DNA of 64,000 nt from Flavihumibacter stibioxidans (GTDB lineage Bacteria; Bacteroidota; Bacteroidia; Chitinophagales; Chitinophagaceae), in the NCBI RefSeq assembly GCF_014332695.1, contig NZ_MBUA01000001.1, positions 558,001 through 622,000 of the forward strand, in the 5' to 3' direction. Both the position numbers and the translations under genes were made by a program. Below the pieces are notes generated by a model. That model saw nothing but the letters and a program-made list of their open reading frames with translations. It was not told where the DNA came from and made no database searches. Below are positions 24,985-33,840 of the stretch, piece by piece (position 1 is the stretch's first letter; each line of letters begins with the position of its first letter).

Positions 24985-25017
24985 CAAATGTAATAGCAAA
25001 ACATCTCTAATTGCAAA
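24985..25017 (-). promoter_or_regulatory. Predicted fbp promoter
   Basis: Minus-strand -33 TTTG (25014-25017) and -7 TACATTTG (24985-24992) separated by 21 bases; the ATG at 24961 follows 23 bases later. Confidence 0.6.
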
Positions 25018-25047
25018 CGATGTGTGCTGAAAACACATATACCGGCC

Positions 25048-25055
25048 TATATTTG
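25048..25055 (+). promoter_or_regulatory. Predicted -7 box of the aspartate kinase gene
   Basis: TATATTTG, 20 bases before the ATG at 25076. Just upstream, ATGTGT and ACACAT (25020-25038) form a 6-bp inverted repeat in the space where a -33 element or operator would lie. Confidence 0.5.
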
Positions 25056-25075
25056 CCAGCAAATCTTTCCCGCAC

Positions 25076-26347
25076 ATGAAGGTGTTTAAATTCGGAGGTG
25101 CCAGTGTTAACAGCATTGACAGAATAAAGCAGGTTGCGAATATACTAGGCAGTTACCAGCAGGATGATCTTCTTATCGTGATATCGGCCATGGGCAAAAC
25201 GACCAATGCATTGGAGAAAGTTGCCGAAAGCTTTTACGCAGGAAAAAAAGAAGAAGCCCTGTTGCTGTTCCACCAGGTAAAAGAACAGCACCTTACAACG
25301 GCCAAATATCTGCTCGTTACCCGTTACCTGGAATGTGAGCAGACCCTGACAAATTTTTTCACTGAAGTGGAATGGTTGCTGCACGACAAACCGGTAAGAG
25401 GATTTGATTACTATTACGACCAGATCGTTTGTGCAGGTGAACTTCTATCCACTGCCATTGTCAGTGCCTACCTGAACGAAACAGGGATCAGCAATACCTG
25501 GATTGATGTGAGAGACATACTCAGAACCGATGATAACTTCAGGGACGCCAATATTGACTGGTCATTTTCACAGCAGCAGGTTGACCGCTTTGTAAAGCCC
25601 TTATTTCAAAAAACCCGCCACCTGATCACCCAGGGCTTCATTGGCGCCACCGATGAAAACGAAAGTACAACCCTCGGCCGCGAAGGAAGTGACTATACAG
25701 CTGCTGTTTTTGCCAACCTCTTAAATGCAGAGAGCCAGACCATCTGGAAGGATGTGGCCGGCGTAATGAATGCCGACCCCAAAAAGTTTCCGGATGCGGT
25801 CCTCATTAATGACCTCAACTACTCGGAAGTGATTGAGATGGCCTATTACGGAGCGCAGGTAATCCACCCAAAGACCATCAAGCCACTACAGAACAAGGGA
25901 ATTCCCCTTTATGTAAAATGTTTCCTGGACCCGGCTCTTCCAGGTACCGTGATACACAACCAACCGGTTAACCACCTGCCTCCCATTATAGTCATCAAAG
26001 AAAACCAGGCTCTGCTGCAGCTGAAATCCAAAGACTTTTCATTTGTCGGGGAAAAGCCGGTCGGCCAGTTATATCATCTCTTTGAACAATTGTCTGTAAG
26101 ACCAAACCTCACTCAAAATGGTGCCATCAGTTTTACTTTTTGCCTGGACGACCATCCTGAAAAAATCCAGCAACTGGCATTGGAGGCTTCGGACATATTT
26201 GATGTTACGGTTGAAAAGGGGCTGAAACTGCTTACCATCAGGCATTACGAACCGGGTCTGCTGTCTACCCTGATCGGAGAAAACAAGGTAGTAATTCAGC
26301 AGCAGACCCCGGATACCGTGCAGGTATTGATGAAACAGGAAAATTAA
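25076..26347 (+). CDS. Aspartate kinase (monofunctional)
   Basis: Phosphorylates aspartate at the entry to lysine, threonine and methionine synthesis. 423 residues. KFGGAS (5-10), VISAMGKTTN (about 38-47) and the TTLGREGSDYTAA loop (about 200-212) are the kinase signatures, followed by a divergent ACT regulatory region. No homoserine dehydrogenase domain follows, so it is the LysC-type enzyme rather than a ThrA fusion. It ends two bases from the convergent GH20 gene, with no terminator between. Confidence 0.92.
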   Translation: MKVFKFGGASVNSIDRIKQVANILGSYQQDDLLIVISAMGKTTNALEKVAESFYAGKKEEALLLFHQVKEQHLTTAKYLLVTRYLECEQTLTNFFTEVEWLLHDKPVRGFDYYYDQIVCAGELLSTAIVSAYLNETGISNTWIDVRDILRTDDNFRDANIDWSFSQQQVDRFVKPLFQKTRHLITQGFIGATDENESTTLGREGSDYTAAVFANLLNAESQTIWKDVAGVMNADPKKFPDAVLINDLNYSEVIEMAYYGAQVIHPKTIKPLQNKGIPLYVKCFLDPALPGTVIHNQPVNHLPPIIVIKENQALLQLKSKDFSFVGEKPVGQLYHLFEQLSVRPNLTQNGAISFTFCLDDHPEKIQQLALEASDIFDVTVEKGLKLLTIRHYEPGLLSTLIGENKVVIQQQTPDTVQVLMKQEN

Positions 26348-26349
26348 TT

Positions 26350-27960
26350 TTACTCAATGCCCTCATAGAACCTGATGCCGGCTAACGTCCATCTTTCCTT
26401 AAGTGAAGCCAGGGCTTTTACAAAGTCCTCATAGTTTTTTGCCGTTTTGGGTGTCCATCCCACTTCAGCATAGGCCGCTAATCTGGGAAAGACCTGCAGG
26501 TTCATTTTATCCACTGTCGGAATCCATTCACCCCACATCTGGCAGCCTGTACCCAATATCCTGGGGATGTATTCTTCTTTCAGGCCTTCGGGTACAGGAT
26601 CAAATGAATAAGCTTTTGAAAGGGGAATTGATTTGTAGTTATAATCAAGATATGTCATGGAATGAACTGAGTTAACCACATCGTATCCATCCGAAACTGC
26701 TTTTTGCACCAGGTCGAGGCTACCCTTCCAGAAATGAATGATGGCCGACTTTGCAAGGGTTTGTTCAACTTTTACATCCTCCTGTTTTTGCCATTCGTGC
26801 ACATTTCCTCCCAGGATTTCATTCCAGCCCATCATCCTGAAACCATTCTTATCAATAAAATTAGATATCCTTGTAGTAAAGAAAATCTGCAGATCGGCAG
26901 GAGTATTAAGGCCTTCCCTTTTCATCATCTCCTGCATCATCTGGGAGTTCTTCCAGGCCTCGAATTTCACTTCATCCCCACCTATATGAACGATCCCGGA
27001 AGGAAATAAAGTAAACACTTCACTCAAAACATCATTCAAAAACTGGTAAACCCGAGGATCAGCCACATTATAGGAATCCTCCATAATTCCGAATGTAACC
27101 GCAACCTCGTTGGTTGTGCCCAGGGTTCCCAGCCAGGGATATGCGGCTATGGCGGCCATTGCGTGGCCGGGCATTTCAATTTCCGGAACAACTTTGATAT
27201 GTCTTTGAGCTGCATAGCTGACAATTTCCTTTATCTGATCCTGCGTATAAAAACCGCCATGAGGAACACCAGTGCGCTCTTCACTCCTGCGGCTGGTTTG
27301 GGTATTTTTTCTGAACCCACCCACCTTCGTTAGTTCCGGGTATTTTTTTATTTCAATTCTCCAGCCCTGGTCATCAGTGAGATGCCAATGGAATACATTC
27401 ATTTTTACCATGGCCATCTGGTCAAGCAGGTTTTTGACTACTTCCATACCCTTAAAATGTCTTGACTCATCCAGCATAAAAGCTCTCCATTGAAAGCGGG
27501 GTCTGTCTGATATTTCCAGAACTGGAATATTAATTTCCTGACCCGGTTGGGCCCTGAACTCAAAACCAGCAGGAAGCAATTGCCTTAGGGTTTGTATAGC
27601 ATAGAAAATACCGGAATTGCCGGCAGCTTCAATTACTATACCATGCTTCCGGGATGAAAACCGATATCCTTCATTACCCAATTCATTGTTCAGCTTTTGG
27701 TTCAGTTTCAGGACAATTCCGAGGCCTTTATTCTTTACGGAGATTTTTTTACCGAATCCTTTTCCTAATATCCCGGCGAGGTAGGCCGCTTCTGGTCTGG
27801 TTGCATTGCCGGAAATAATTGAAACTTCGCCGGTAAGGATAAAACTCCCCTGCCCCTCTACCACATGGGCGGGCCTTGGAATAATGCCAATTCCTGCTGA
27901 TGCCTGCCGGGTAAGAACCACCAGGAGAATGAATGTAAATAATAAATTAACTGATTTCAC
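26350..27960 (-). CDS. Beta-N-acetylhexosaminidase, GH20
   Basis: Removes terminal GlcNAc or GalNAc from the non-reducing end of glycans. 536 residues: signal peptide (about 1-22), N-terminal GH20b domain (about 25-150, ending in FYAIQTLRQLLP) and the catalytic barrel. The catalytic Asp-Glu pair is in HIGGDE (329-330) and the substrate-facing NVFHWHLTDDQGWRIEI lies at 188-204. Last gene of the PUL operon. With the other PUL enzymes it would release amino sugar for NagA and NagB. Confidence 0.93.
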   Translation of the reverse strand: MKSVNLLFTFILLVVLTRQASAGIGIIPRPAHVVEGQGSFILTGEVSIISGNATRPEAAYLAGILGKGFGKKISVKNKGLGIVLKLNQKLNNELGNEGYRFSSRKHGIVIEAAGNSGIFYAIQTLRQLLPAGFEFRAQPGQEINIPVLEISDRPRFQWRAFMLDESRHFKGMEVVKNLLDQMAMVKMNVFHWHLTDDQGWRIEIKKYPELTKVGGFRKNTQTSRRSEERTGVPHGGFYTQDQIKEIVSYAAQRHIKVVPEIEMPGHAMAAIAAYPWLGTLGTTNEVAVTFGIMEDSYNVADPRVYQFLNDVLSEVFTLFPSGIVHIGGDEVKFEAWKNSQMMQEMMKREGLNTPADLQIFFTTRISNFIDKNGFRMMGWNEILGGNVHEWQKQEDVKVEQTLAKSAIIHFWKGSLDLVQKAVSDGYDVVNSVHSMTYLDYNYKSIPLSKAYSFDPVPEGLKEEYIPRILGTGCQMWGEWIPTVDKMNLQVFPRLAAYAEVGWTPKTAKNYEDFVKALASLKERWTLAGIRFYEGIE

Positions 27961-27987
27961 AACTGAATGTTTTGATAGATAATTGAA

Positions 27988-28740
27988 TTATTGAATGCTG
28001 AAACCTGAAATAATCATCTCGGTTTCCTTAAGGTCTGAAGGTGGATTGCCCCTGAACAGCCACAGATTTATTTTTGCCTTTTCATCCACATCCGGGGGGA
28101 TATCTGTTCCCGTATAGGACCATTTCTGAATAATATCAGCAGCAGACGGCAGTTCGGCCGAATGGCCCTGGTAGCTGGCAAAATCAATCCGATCAGGTTG
28201 CCAGTTAAACCAATGTGTTGATTTTTCACTGGCCAGGTTAAGGAAGTACCTGCGCTTATTCTGGGTTTTATCACTGGGCTGAATGGCAAACTGGGAATCC
28301 ATATTACCATCTACGCTCCATTTGGAGAATTCGATATCAATTTCTTCTGAATCGTTTTTATAAGTAAACAAACCAGCCACTACATTTTTATCCAGGCTGT
28401 CTACCCGGCTGTCCACGCGGAATATATAACGACCATAACTGTACGAATTTACCAGCGTAACTTTGGCACAATACCATTTCCCGCCCCTGTTGGTAATTCG
28501 CAAATGCAATCTTCCCTCTTTATCAAGCCAAACATTATCTGTTGAATTTGAAAAAAAGTTTGGCCCGGGTCCCTGTTTAATGCTGCCGCCTGATTCCACG
28601 ACCCAGTCATAACCCGCAAATTTAATGATCCGCTTGCCATTGACCATTGTGTCAACAGGCTCCGGCAATTTGTCTTTTGAACTGCAATTCATTGCAGAAA
28701 ACATTGCCAAAAGGATTACCGATAGCCTTAAAGTTTTCAT
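27988..28740 (-). CDS. GH16-like lipoprotein
   Basis: 250 residues with a lipoprotein signal (Cys19 in MNCS). The family-16 catalytic pattern E-x-D-x-E is seen as EIDIE at 133-137, in SEEIDIEFSKW. The beta-jelly-roll body (GRYIFRVDSRVDSL, THWFNWQPDRIDFASYQ) is GH16-like. Relatives cut beta-glucans, galactans and marine polysaccharides, and some cut beta-1,4 bonds in host glycans; the target here is unknown. It may act on the backbone of the PUL substrate. Eleven bases after nagA and 28 before the GH20 gene. Confidence 0.78.
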   Translation of the reverse strand: MKTLRLSVILLAMFSAMNCSSKDKLPEPVDTMVNGKRIIKFAGYDWVVESGGSIKQGPGPNFFSNSTDNVWLDKEGRLHLRITNRGGKWYCAKVTLVNSYSYGRYIFRVDSRVDSLDKNVVAGLFTYKNDSEEIDIEFSKWSVDGNMDSQFAIQPSDKTQNKRRYFLNLASEKSTHWFNWQPDRIDFASYQGHSAELPSAADIIQKWSYTGTDIPPDVDEKAKINLWLFRGNPPSDLKETEMIISGFSIQ

Positions 28741-28750
28741 GGTACGTAAA

Positions 28751-29902
28751 TTATTTTTTAGAAAAAACTATTTTCCCTGACTTGATTGTATGAAGTATTT
28801 CAATGCCCTGTGCGCCCATTTTAAACAAAACAAAATCGGGTCCGGATCCGATTGAGAAGGGGATTCTCCTGCCTGCCTGTAAATATTCCATTGGTTTCAG
28901 GGATGCCATGTTCCAGGCTTCGCTGGCCGGAAGAATATTTTTCAGAATCAGTTGGTTCACTCCCTGCAATAAGGATTGTGCTGATCCGGCAAGGGTTTCG
29001 GGCTTATCCCGGATAAATAATTTTCCTTCGGGGCTAAGCTCTACCTCTCCGCCGATATGGCTTGAATACACACCTGGAGCCAATCCTGTAAAGCCGGTTG
29101 CGTCACTGACCAATAATGTCTTTTCGGGTTTTACCTTAATAAAAACTTTCAATACTGAATCCGGCAAATGAAACCCATCGGCAATTATACTAGACCAAAG
29201 CCCGTCTGAGGCAAGTTGTTCCCAGATATAATTATTGTGCCGGTGCATCGAATGATGGCAGCCATTTCCAAGATGAGTTGATAAACTTGCGCCGGCAGAA
29301 ACAGCCTCTTTAATCTGGTCGGCAGTTGCAGTTGTATGGCCAATGGCCACTTTTACATCATGCCGCACGCATTGTTCTATAAATCGGGCAGAACCCGGCC
29401 ATTCCGGCGATAAGGTGATGATTTTAATTTTCCCTTCTGCTGCCTCCTGCCATTGTTCAAAAAGGTTCCAGTCCGGTGACCGGACATATTCCTTACTGTG
29501 AGCGCCGCGCGGACCATCTTCAGCGGAAATGAAAGGGCCTTCGAGGTGAATTCCACCGATAGACAGGTTCACCTGGTCGGATTCCCTGCAGGCGGATACA
29601 ATACATTTTAAGGCTTGCCTGATCTTTTGGTCCGAGTTGGTGATAACCGTGGGAAAATAGGTAGTCACCCCCTGCTCCCAAAGAGATTCAGTAATCTGTT
29701 TTATTTCAACGCCCGAAATCGGCAAGGTATTAAAGTCAAACCCTTTGAATCCATTCACCTGAAGATCCACCAGTCCGGGAGCAATATATGGAAGGGATTC
29801 CACCGATACCCCTAAAGCATGACTTTCACCAATCAGTTCCCGCTCGCTGAATTCCAGTTTAACGGGATCTCCTGTCAGAAAATTTATGCCGGTGATGTTC
29901 AT
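28751..29902 (-). CDS. nagA: N-acetylglucosamine-6-phosphate deacetylase
   Basis: Removes acetate from GlcNAc-6-phosphate in the cytoplasm. 383 residues. The metal ligands of the NagA fold are Glu121 (HLEGPF), His189 (GHTTA) and His210 (STHLGNG), with the catalytic acid Asp267 (VSDATG). The usual THLFNAM is changed to THLGNGCHHSMHRHNN, a His-rich variant. Its product feeds NagB (35.8 kb) in the same operon. No GlcNAc kinase is in the window, so the phosphorylated substrate must come from a kinase elsewhere. Confidence 0.88.
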   Translation of the reverse strand: MNITGINFLTGDPVKLEFSERELIGESHALGVSVESLPYIAPGLVDLQVNGFKGFDFNTLPISGVEIKQITESLWEQGVTTYFPTVITNSDQKIRQALKCIVSACRESDQVNLSIGGIHLEGPFISAEDGPRGAHSKEYVRSPDWNLFEQWQEAAEGKIKIITLSPEWPGSARFIEQCVRHDVKVAIGHTTATADQIKEAVSAGASLSTHLGNGCHHSMHRHNNYIWEQLASDGLWSSIIADGFHLPDSVLKVFIKVKPEKTLLVSDATGFTGLAPGVYSSHIGGEVELSPEGKLFIRDKPETLAGSAQSLLQGVNQLILKNILPASEAWNMASLKPMEYLQAGRRIPFSIGSGPDFVLFKMGAQGIEILHTIKSGKIVFSKK

Positions 29903-29904
29903 CT

Positions 29905-31386
29905 TTATTTATTAACAACAGGTTTGGCAATCAAGGTAAGAAACCCGGTGGTGGTAGATGAAAGCTTTTCAATCTTTAATAAACCCAGCCCGATATAAAG
30001 TACCAGGGAAGCAAAAATCGGACTGCCGACCTCAACAGCCAGGCTGATACCGGGAAAAAATTTAAGTGCAATAAAAGTGAGGATACCTCCAATGATTGAA
30101 CTAATGGCAGCCACACTTCCGCTATTTTTAAAAACAGGCAAAAGCCCGAGTATCATTGGGATGGAGATGGTCCCTATCAACGCAGCAAACCATGAAATAA
30201 TCAGGCCGAATACACCTCCGAAATGGCTGGCATTTACTGCAACTACAACAGTCAGGAAGGTAAAAAGAAATGTAATAATCCTGGCCAGTGTCAGCATCTT
30301 TGCCGCTGAATAAGTCCTTACATTTTTGAACATTACGGGAATTATATCCCTTGTGATCACTGCGGAAATAGTATTGGAATCAGCAGAAATCATTGATAGG
30401 GTATTGGCGAACATCGCGGCCAGTACCAGTCCCACCAGGCCAGCAGGTAAAAATTTAATGGCCATCATTCCATAGGACATGGTGGGGTCTGCTAAATCCG
30501 GAAATATTAAGGGCGCAGCAAACATCGGGAACATCAGTACAAGCGGCCATAACAGGTATAAAATGGAAGATAGAATTCCTGCTTTTCTTGCTTCCTTGCC
30601 AGAAGAGGCAGAAATAAACCTTGTTGCAAGATGCCAGGTTCCGCCACTGTAGCTGAAAAAATCAATGACCAGCATAGCGAGGGCAAACTTAATTGTATAC
30701 GGGTGATTAAATAATTGTGAATGTGATTCAGGCAAACGGTCCCAAATGGTGAAAACTCCCGCAGCACCATCACCGACCTGCCTGATGATCAGAACAAACA
30801 TGGTAATGCCGGCAAAAAACTGCACGATAAACTGGGCGAAATCATTCCATACATCGGCCCACAAACCTCCTACAATGGTGTAGATCAAGGCGACTCCCCC
30901 GGCCAGCAGGATACCGGCTATCAGGGGCGCACCGGTAAAAATATTGAGCAGAATTGCAATAGCAGCCAGCTTGCCACCTATGTCAAATATCTTGATGATG
31001 GAACCGCTCCAGGCAATGATCTGCTGTGTACTGACATTATATCTTACGCGGAGGTATTCTGTTGGGGATTGTATTCCCATGTTAATCCTCAGTTTTGCCC
31101 ATCGGGGAGCAATTAAAAGTGCAGCTATAAATGTAGTAAAGGCTACTGCGCATGCCCACCAAATGTAAATAGTCAGTCCGTGGGTGTAAGCGATTCCCGC
31201 ATATGCAACAAATACAGCGCCACTATACCCTGAAACATGGTGGGATACTCCGGCAAGCCACCAGGGCAGTTTACCGCCTGCCGTAAAAAAATCAGCAGCA
31301 TTACCGACCCGCTTAAAGGCAACAAACCCAATAACAATCAGGATCAAAAAATAGATTCCCAGTACAACCCAATCAATAAATTGCAT
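29905..31386 (-). CDS. Sodium:solute symporter (SSS family)
   Basis: 493 residues and about 13 membrane segments, starting QFIDWVVLGIYFLILI. SSS-fold features include GVSHHVSGYSGAVFVAYAG (unwound first helix) and GGLWADVWNDFAQF. In Bacteroidota PULs such symporters import the mono- or disaccharide released in the periplasm, here probably an amino sugar or uronate. Start lies 19 bases after the esterase gene; nagA begins three bases after its stop, so the two are translationally coupled. Confidence 0.9.
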   Translation of the reverse strand: MQFIDWVVLGIYFLILIVIGFVAFKRVGNAADFFTAGGKLPWWLAGVSHHVSGYSGAVFVAYAGIAYTHGLTIYIWWACAVAFTTFIAALLIAPRWAKLRINMGIQSPTEYLRVRYNVSTQQIIAWSGSIIKIFDIGGKLAAIAILLNIFTGAPLIAGILLAGGVALIYTIVGGLWADVWNDFAQFIVQFFAGITMFVLIIRQVGDGAAGVFTIWDRLPESHSQLFNHPYTIKFALAMLVIDFFSYSGGTWHLATRFISASSGKEARKAGILSSILYLLWPLVLMFPMFAAPLIFPDLADPTMSYGMMAIKFLPAGLVGLVLAAMFANTLSMISADSNTISAVITRDIIPVMFKNVRTYSAAKMLTLARIITFLFTFLTVVVAVNASHFGGVFGLIISWFAALIGTISIPMILGLLPVFKNSGSVAAISSIIGGILTFIALKFFPGISLAVEVGSPIFASLVLYIGLGLLKIEKLSSTTTGFLTLIAKPVVNK

Positions 31387-31404
31387 ATATCAGAATTGAT
31401 ATTA

Positions 31405-32244
31405 TTAGTAATTTTTTGGCAGAAAGGATTTTATATACGTCTCAGCATACCTTTGTCCAAGTATTCTCTGTGATGGGGAGTCAAAATGGATATTGTCTTC
31501 CCTTGGTTTTAAATCGCCCGTTTCAACCAATGCATTGAATTTATTTAATACTGAAACTTTCCGGATGATTTCATTGATCGAACTCCAGTTTTGCCGCATC
31601 TCCTCCTTAACAGTATAGGACCCCAATTCTCCCATGATTACAGGAAGTGATTGATCACCTGCATACCCGCGAAAAAAACTGAACAGTTCCTGCAGGTTTT
31701 GCTCATACAAAGGGATCTTTCCCGCTGTGGCATCACTTTCACCCTGGTGCCAGAGTATTCCTTTTAAAATACCATACTTTTTTGCCAGGTCAGCCTTCTC
31801 CATGAAATTAGATTTCAGGCGTACACCATTGAACGCTGAATCATTCAGCCAGTATTTGATTGAACTCCCTCCCACCGCCGTGGGTAGTAACAAGATGACT
31901 GTATTGGAGTCAATCTTATCGATTAAATTCCGCGCAAAAGACATCCCGCAATCAAGCCCGGTAAGCTTCGGCTGGTAAAAATGCAGGGGCTCTTTTGCTT
32001 CGATCAATTTGTTTTCCTTATTGATCGTCAAAATGCGCGGGTGGGAAACAGTATCCCCGGGTTCAACCAGGCCACGACCTGCCATATTGGACTGCCCTGC
32101 CATGATAAATACCCAAACTCTTTCCTTTGGTGGAAATTCCCGGACCTGTACCACCTGCCTGGGGAAATTGGCAGTTCGTGCAGCAGAGTCCTGGCCCAAT
32201 GAAAGCAAAGGGGAAAATACTACCAGAAATACTATCCTTCTCAT
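31405..32244 (-). CDS. Sialate O-acetylesterase-like SGNH hydrolase
   Basis: 279 residues with a cleavable signal (about 1-17). The first block FIMAGQSNMAGRG (47-57, nucleophile Ser52) is the hallmark of the SASA/carbohydrate esterase family 6 group, and DNIHFD near the C-terminus supplies the Asp-His of the triad. Such enzymes remove O-acetyl groups from sugars. This suggests the PUL substrate is O-acetylated. It sits between the symporter and the GH20-like gene. Confidence 0.88.
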   Translation of the reverse strand: MRRIVFLVVFSPLLSLGQDSAARTANFPRQVVQVREFPPKERVWVFIMAGQSNMAGRGLVEPGDTVSHPRILTINKENKLIEAKEPLHFYQPKLTGLDCGMSFARNLIDKIDSNTVILLLPTAVGGSSIKYWLNDSAFNGVRLKSNFMEKADLAKKYGILKGILWHQGESDATAGKIPLYEQNLQELFSFFRGYAGDQSLPVIMGELGSYTVKEEMRQNWSSINEIIRKVSVLNKFNALVETGDLKPREDNIHFDSPSQRILGQRYAETYIKSFLPKNY

Positions 32245-32263
32245 TTTTCAGATTTGATTTATT

Positions 32264-33829
32264 CTACCTGATCCGGGATATCCGTTGAAAAAGAACTTCC
32301 AGTTTCTGGTTCCTGATCAGGTTCTGTTCCCTGATCTCTTCCTCATGCAGAAATCCTTTGTTCAGGTCATAAAAACGACGATCGAGGGTTTTCGATGCGC
32401 TTCTCAATTTTTCAAGCCGCGGAACCAGTGTTTTTGCCTTGCTGCGATTGAAATCCGCCGAATTATATACTGCTTCAATTTCCTTAAAATCTAGGTAAAA
32501 ACCCCTCAGGTCGAACATCAGCCGGTAATGTTCAAATTCTTTTTGGTTCCTGAGAGGCATTAGTTCTTTCAATATTTTTCTTGCTGTATCATTCTTAATT
32601 CGCAATCCTGATATTTCTGAAACTGCGTCTGGCCTTGTTATAACAACCTGTTTGGGATCCGTCGTAATTGCCTGCCAGAATCTTTGACGATCATTTTCCT
32701 TAAGTCCGAACCTTTCCTCCGCATAGCGTTTAACGAAAGCTTCAGGATTTATGGGATCCAGTGTTTTTAATGCCTCTGCAAACGAAGCCACCAATATCCT
32801 GAAAGCAGATAAAGGGTAATTATTCCTGACCTGGAGCATGTCCACCAGTTCATAACCACTATCCCATGTAAATCCATACAATCCAGAGGTTGACCATGAG
32901 GTCATAACCATTCCCTGATAGCCTGCCTTTCTTGAATAGGGAATAAAATCCCGTTGATTATTGAAATGTTTTTCCCATTCAGTAACATACCAGTTGTCGG
33001 GATGGCTTCGGATGGAAGGCGATCCCCAAAAAGTAAATCCCTTGGCCTGAACATTCGATATATCGCCGAAATGATTTGTTTTCCAGCCGTAATTCCAATC
33101 GATGAAAATAGTTTCCTTTGGAAGTTCTGATGCTGCTTCCGGATATTTCAACAGTATATCTGCCCACATGATCGGTGTTTTCCCCATTTTCACAATGGTT
33201 TGGGTGATCATTTTCATGTAGTCGACGAAGAGTTTTGATTTACCCACGGCAGCTGCCTTCTTTGAGCAGTCCTTACAATGCCCCAGCAGGTAGGTTTCAT
33301 CGCCTCCGATATGGATAAACTTTGAAGGATGAGTGGATGCCAGGTCCTTAAATAGATCTGAAAAAAGCAGACTGTCACCTTCTGTTTTAAGCGGGCAAAT
33401 CTGTGAAATATCTTTTCGCTCCTCCTTTAAATGGCTGTATCTGTCGTTCCTCAGGATATATTCCACATGGCCGAAGCACTGCTGAAGCGGGATTACATCC
33501 ATTCCAAGCTGGCTGCAATAATCAATAAAGGATTTGACTTCTTCCCTTGTATAAGCATACTTGTTTGAAATCGTCGCATGTTTATCGTATGGATAAGATG
33601 CTTCCCACTCCATGACCAGGGTATTAATCCCAAAAGAAGCCAGCTCTCTGGCAAAATTTCTGAGTGCTTGCGGTGTCATGACCTGGATCCGCAGATCAAT
33701 ATGAAAACCTTTTACCTTGAAATCATCCGAACTTTTAAGTTGCGCAAATGAGGCAGGAGCAATCAATACTATCAGCAATATTGAATAGAACAATTTCATC
33801 ATTCTATCAGACAATTGTTTTAATCGCAT
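32264..33829 (-). CDS. GH20-like hexosaminidase with no N-terminal GH20b domain
   Basis: 521 residues with a signal peptide (hydrophobic 12-28, cleavage near SFAQ). The GH20 catalytic pair appears in HIGGDE (Asp177-Glu178), but the barrel begins at about residue 38, so the usual N-terminal domain is missing, and the C-terminal 130 residues (about 390-521) are a charged helical extension. Substrate range may differ from the GH20 at 26.3 kb. In-frame ATGs at 33802 and 33799 would give a shorter, more typical signal; 33829 is kept because it follows the heparinase-like gene by 12 bases. Confidence 0.85.
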   Translation of the reverse strand: MRLKQLSDRMMKLFYSILLIVLIAPASFAQLKSSDDFKVKGFHIDLRIQVMTPQALRNFARELASFGINTLVMEWEASYPYDKHATISNKYAYTREEVKSFIDYCSQLGMDVIPLQQCFGHVEYILRNDRYSHLKEERKDISQICPLKTEGDSLLFSDLFKDLASTHPSKFIHIGGDETYLLGHCKDCSKKAAAVGKSKLFVDYMKMITQTIVKMGKTPIMWADILLKYPEAASELPKETIFIDWNYGWKTNHFGDISNVQAKGFTFWGSPSIRSHPDNWYVTEWEKHFNNQRDFIPYSRKAGYQGMVMTSWSTSGLYGFTWDSGYELVDMLQVRNNYPLSAFRILVASFAEALKTLDPINPEAFVKRYAEERFGLKENDRQRFWQAITTDPKQVVITRPDAVSEISGLRIKNDTARKILKELMPLRNQKEFEHYRLMFDLRGFYLDFKEIEAVYNSADFNRSKAKTLVPRLEKLRSASKTLDRRFYDLNKGFLHEEEIREQNLIRNQKLEVLFQRISRIR

Positions 33830-33840
33830 CTATGGATTTT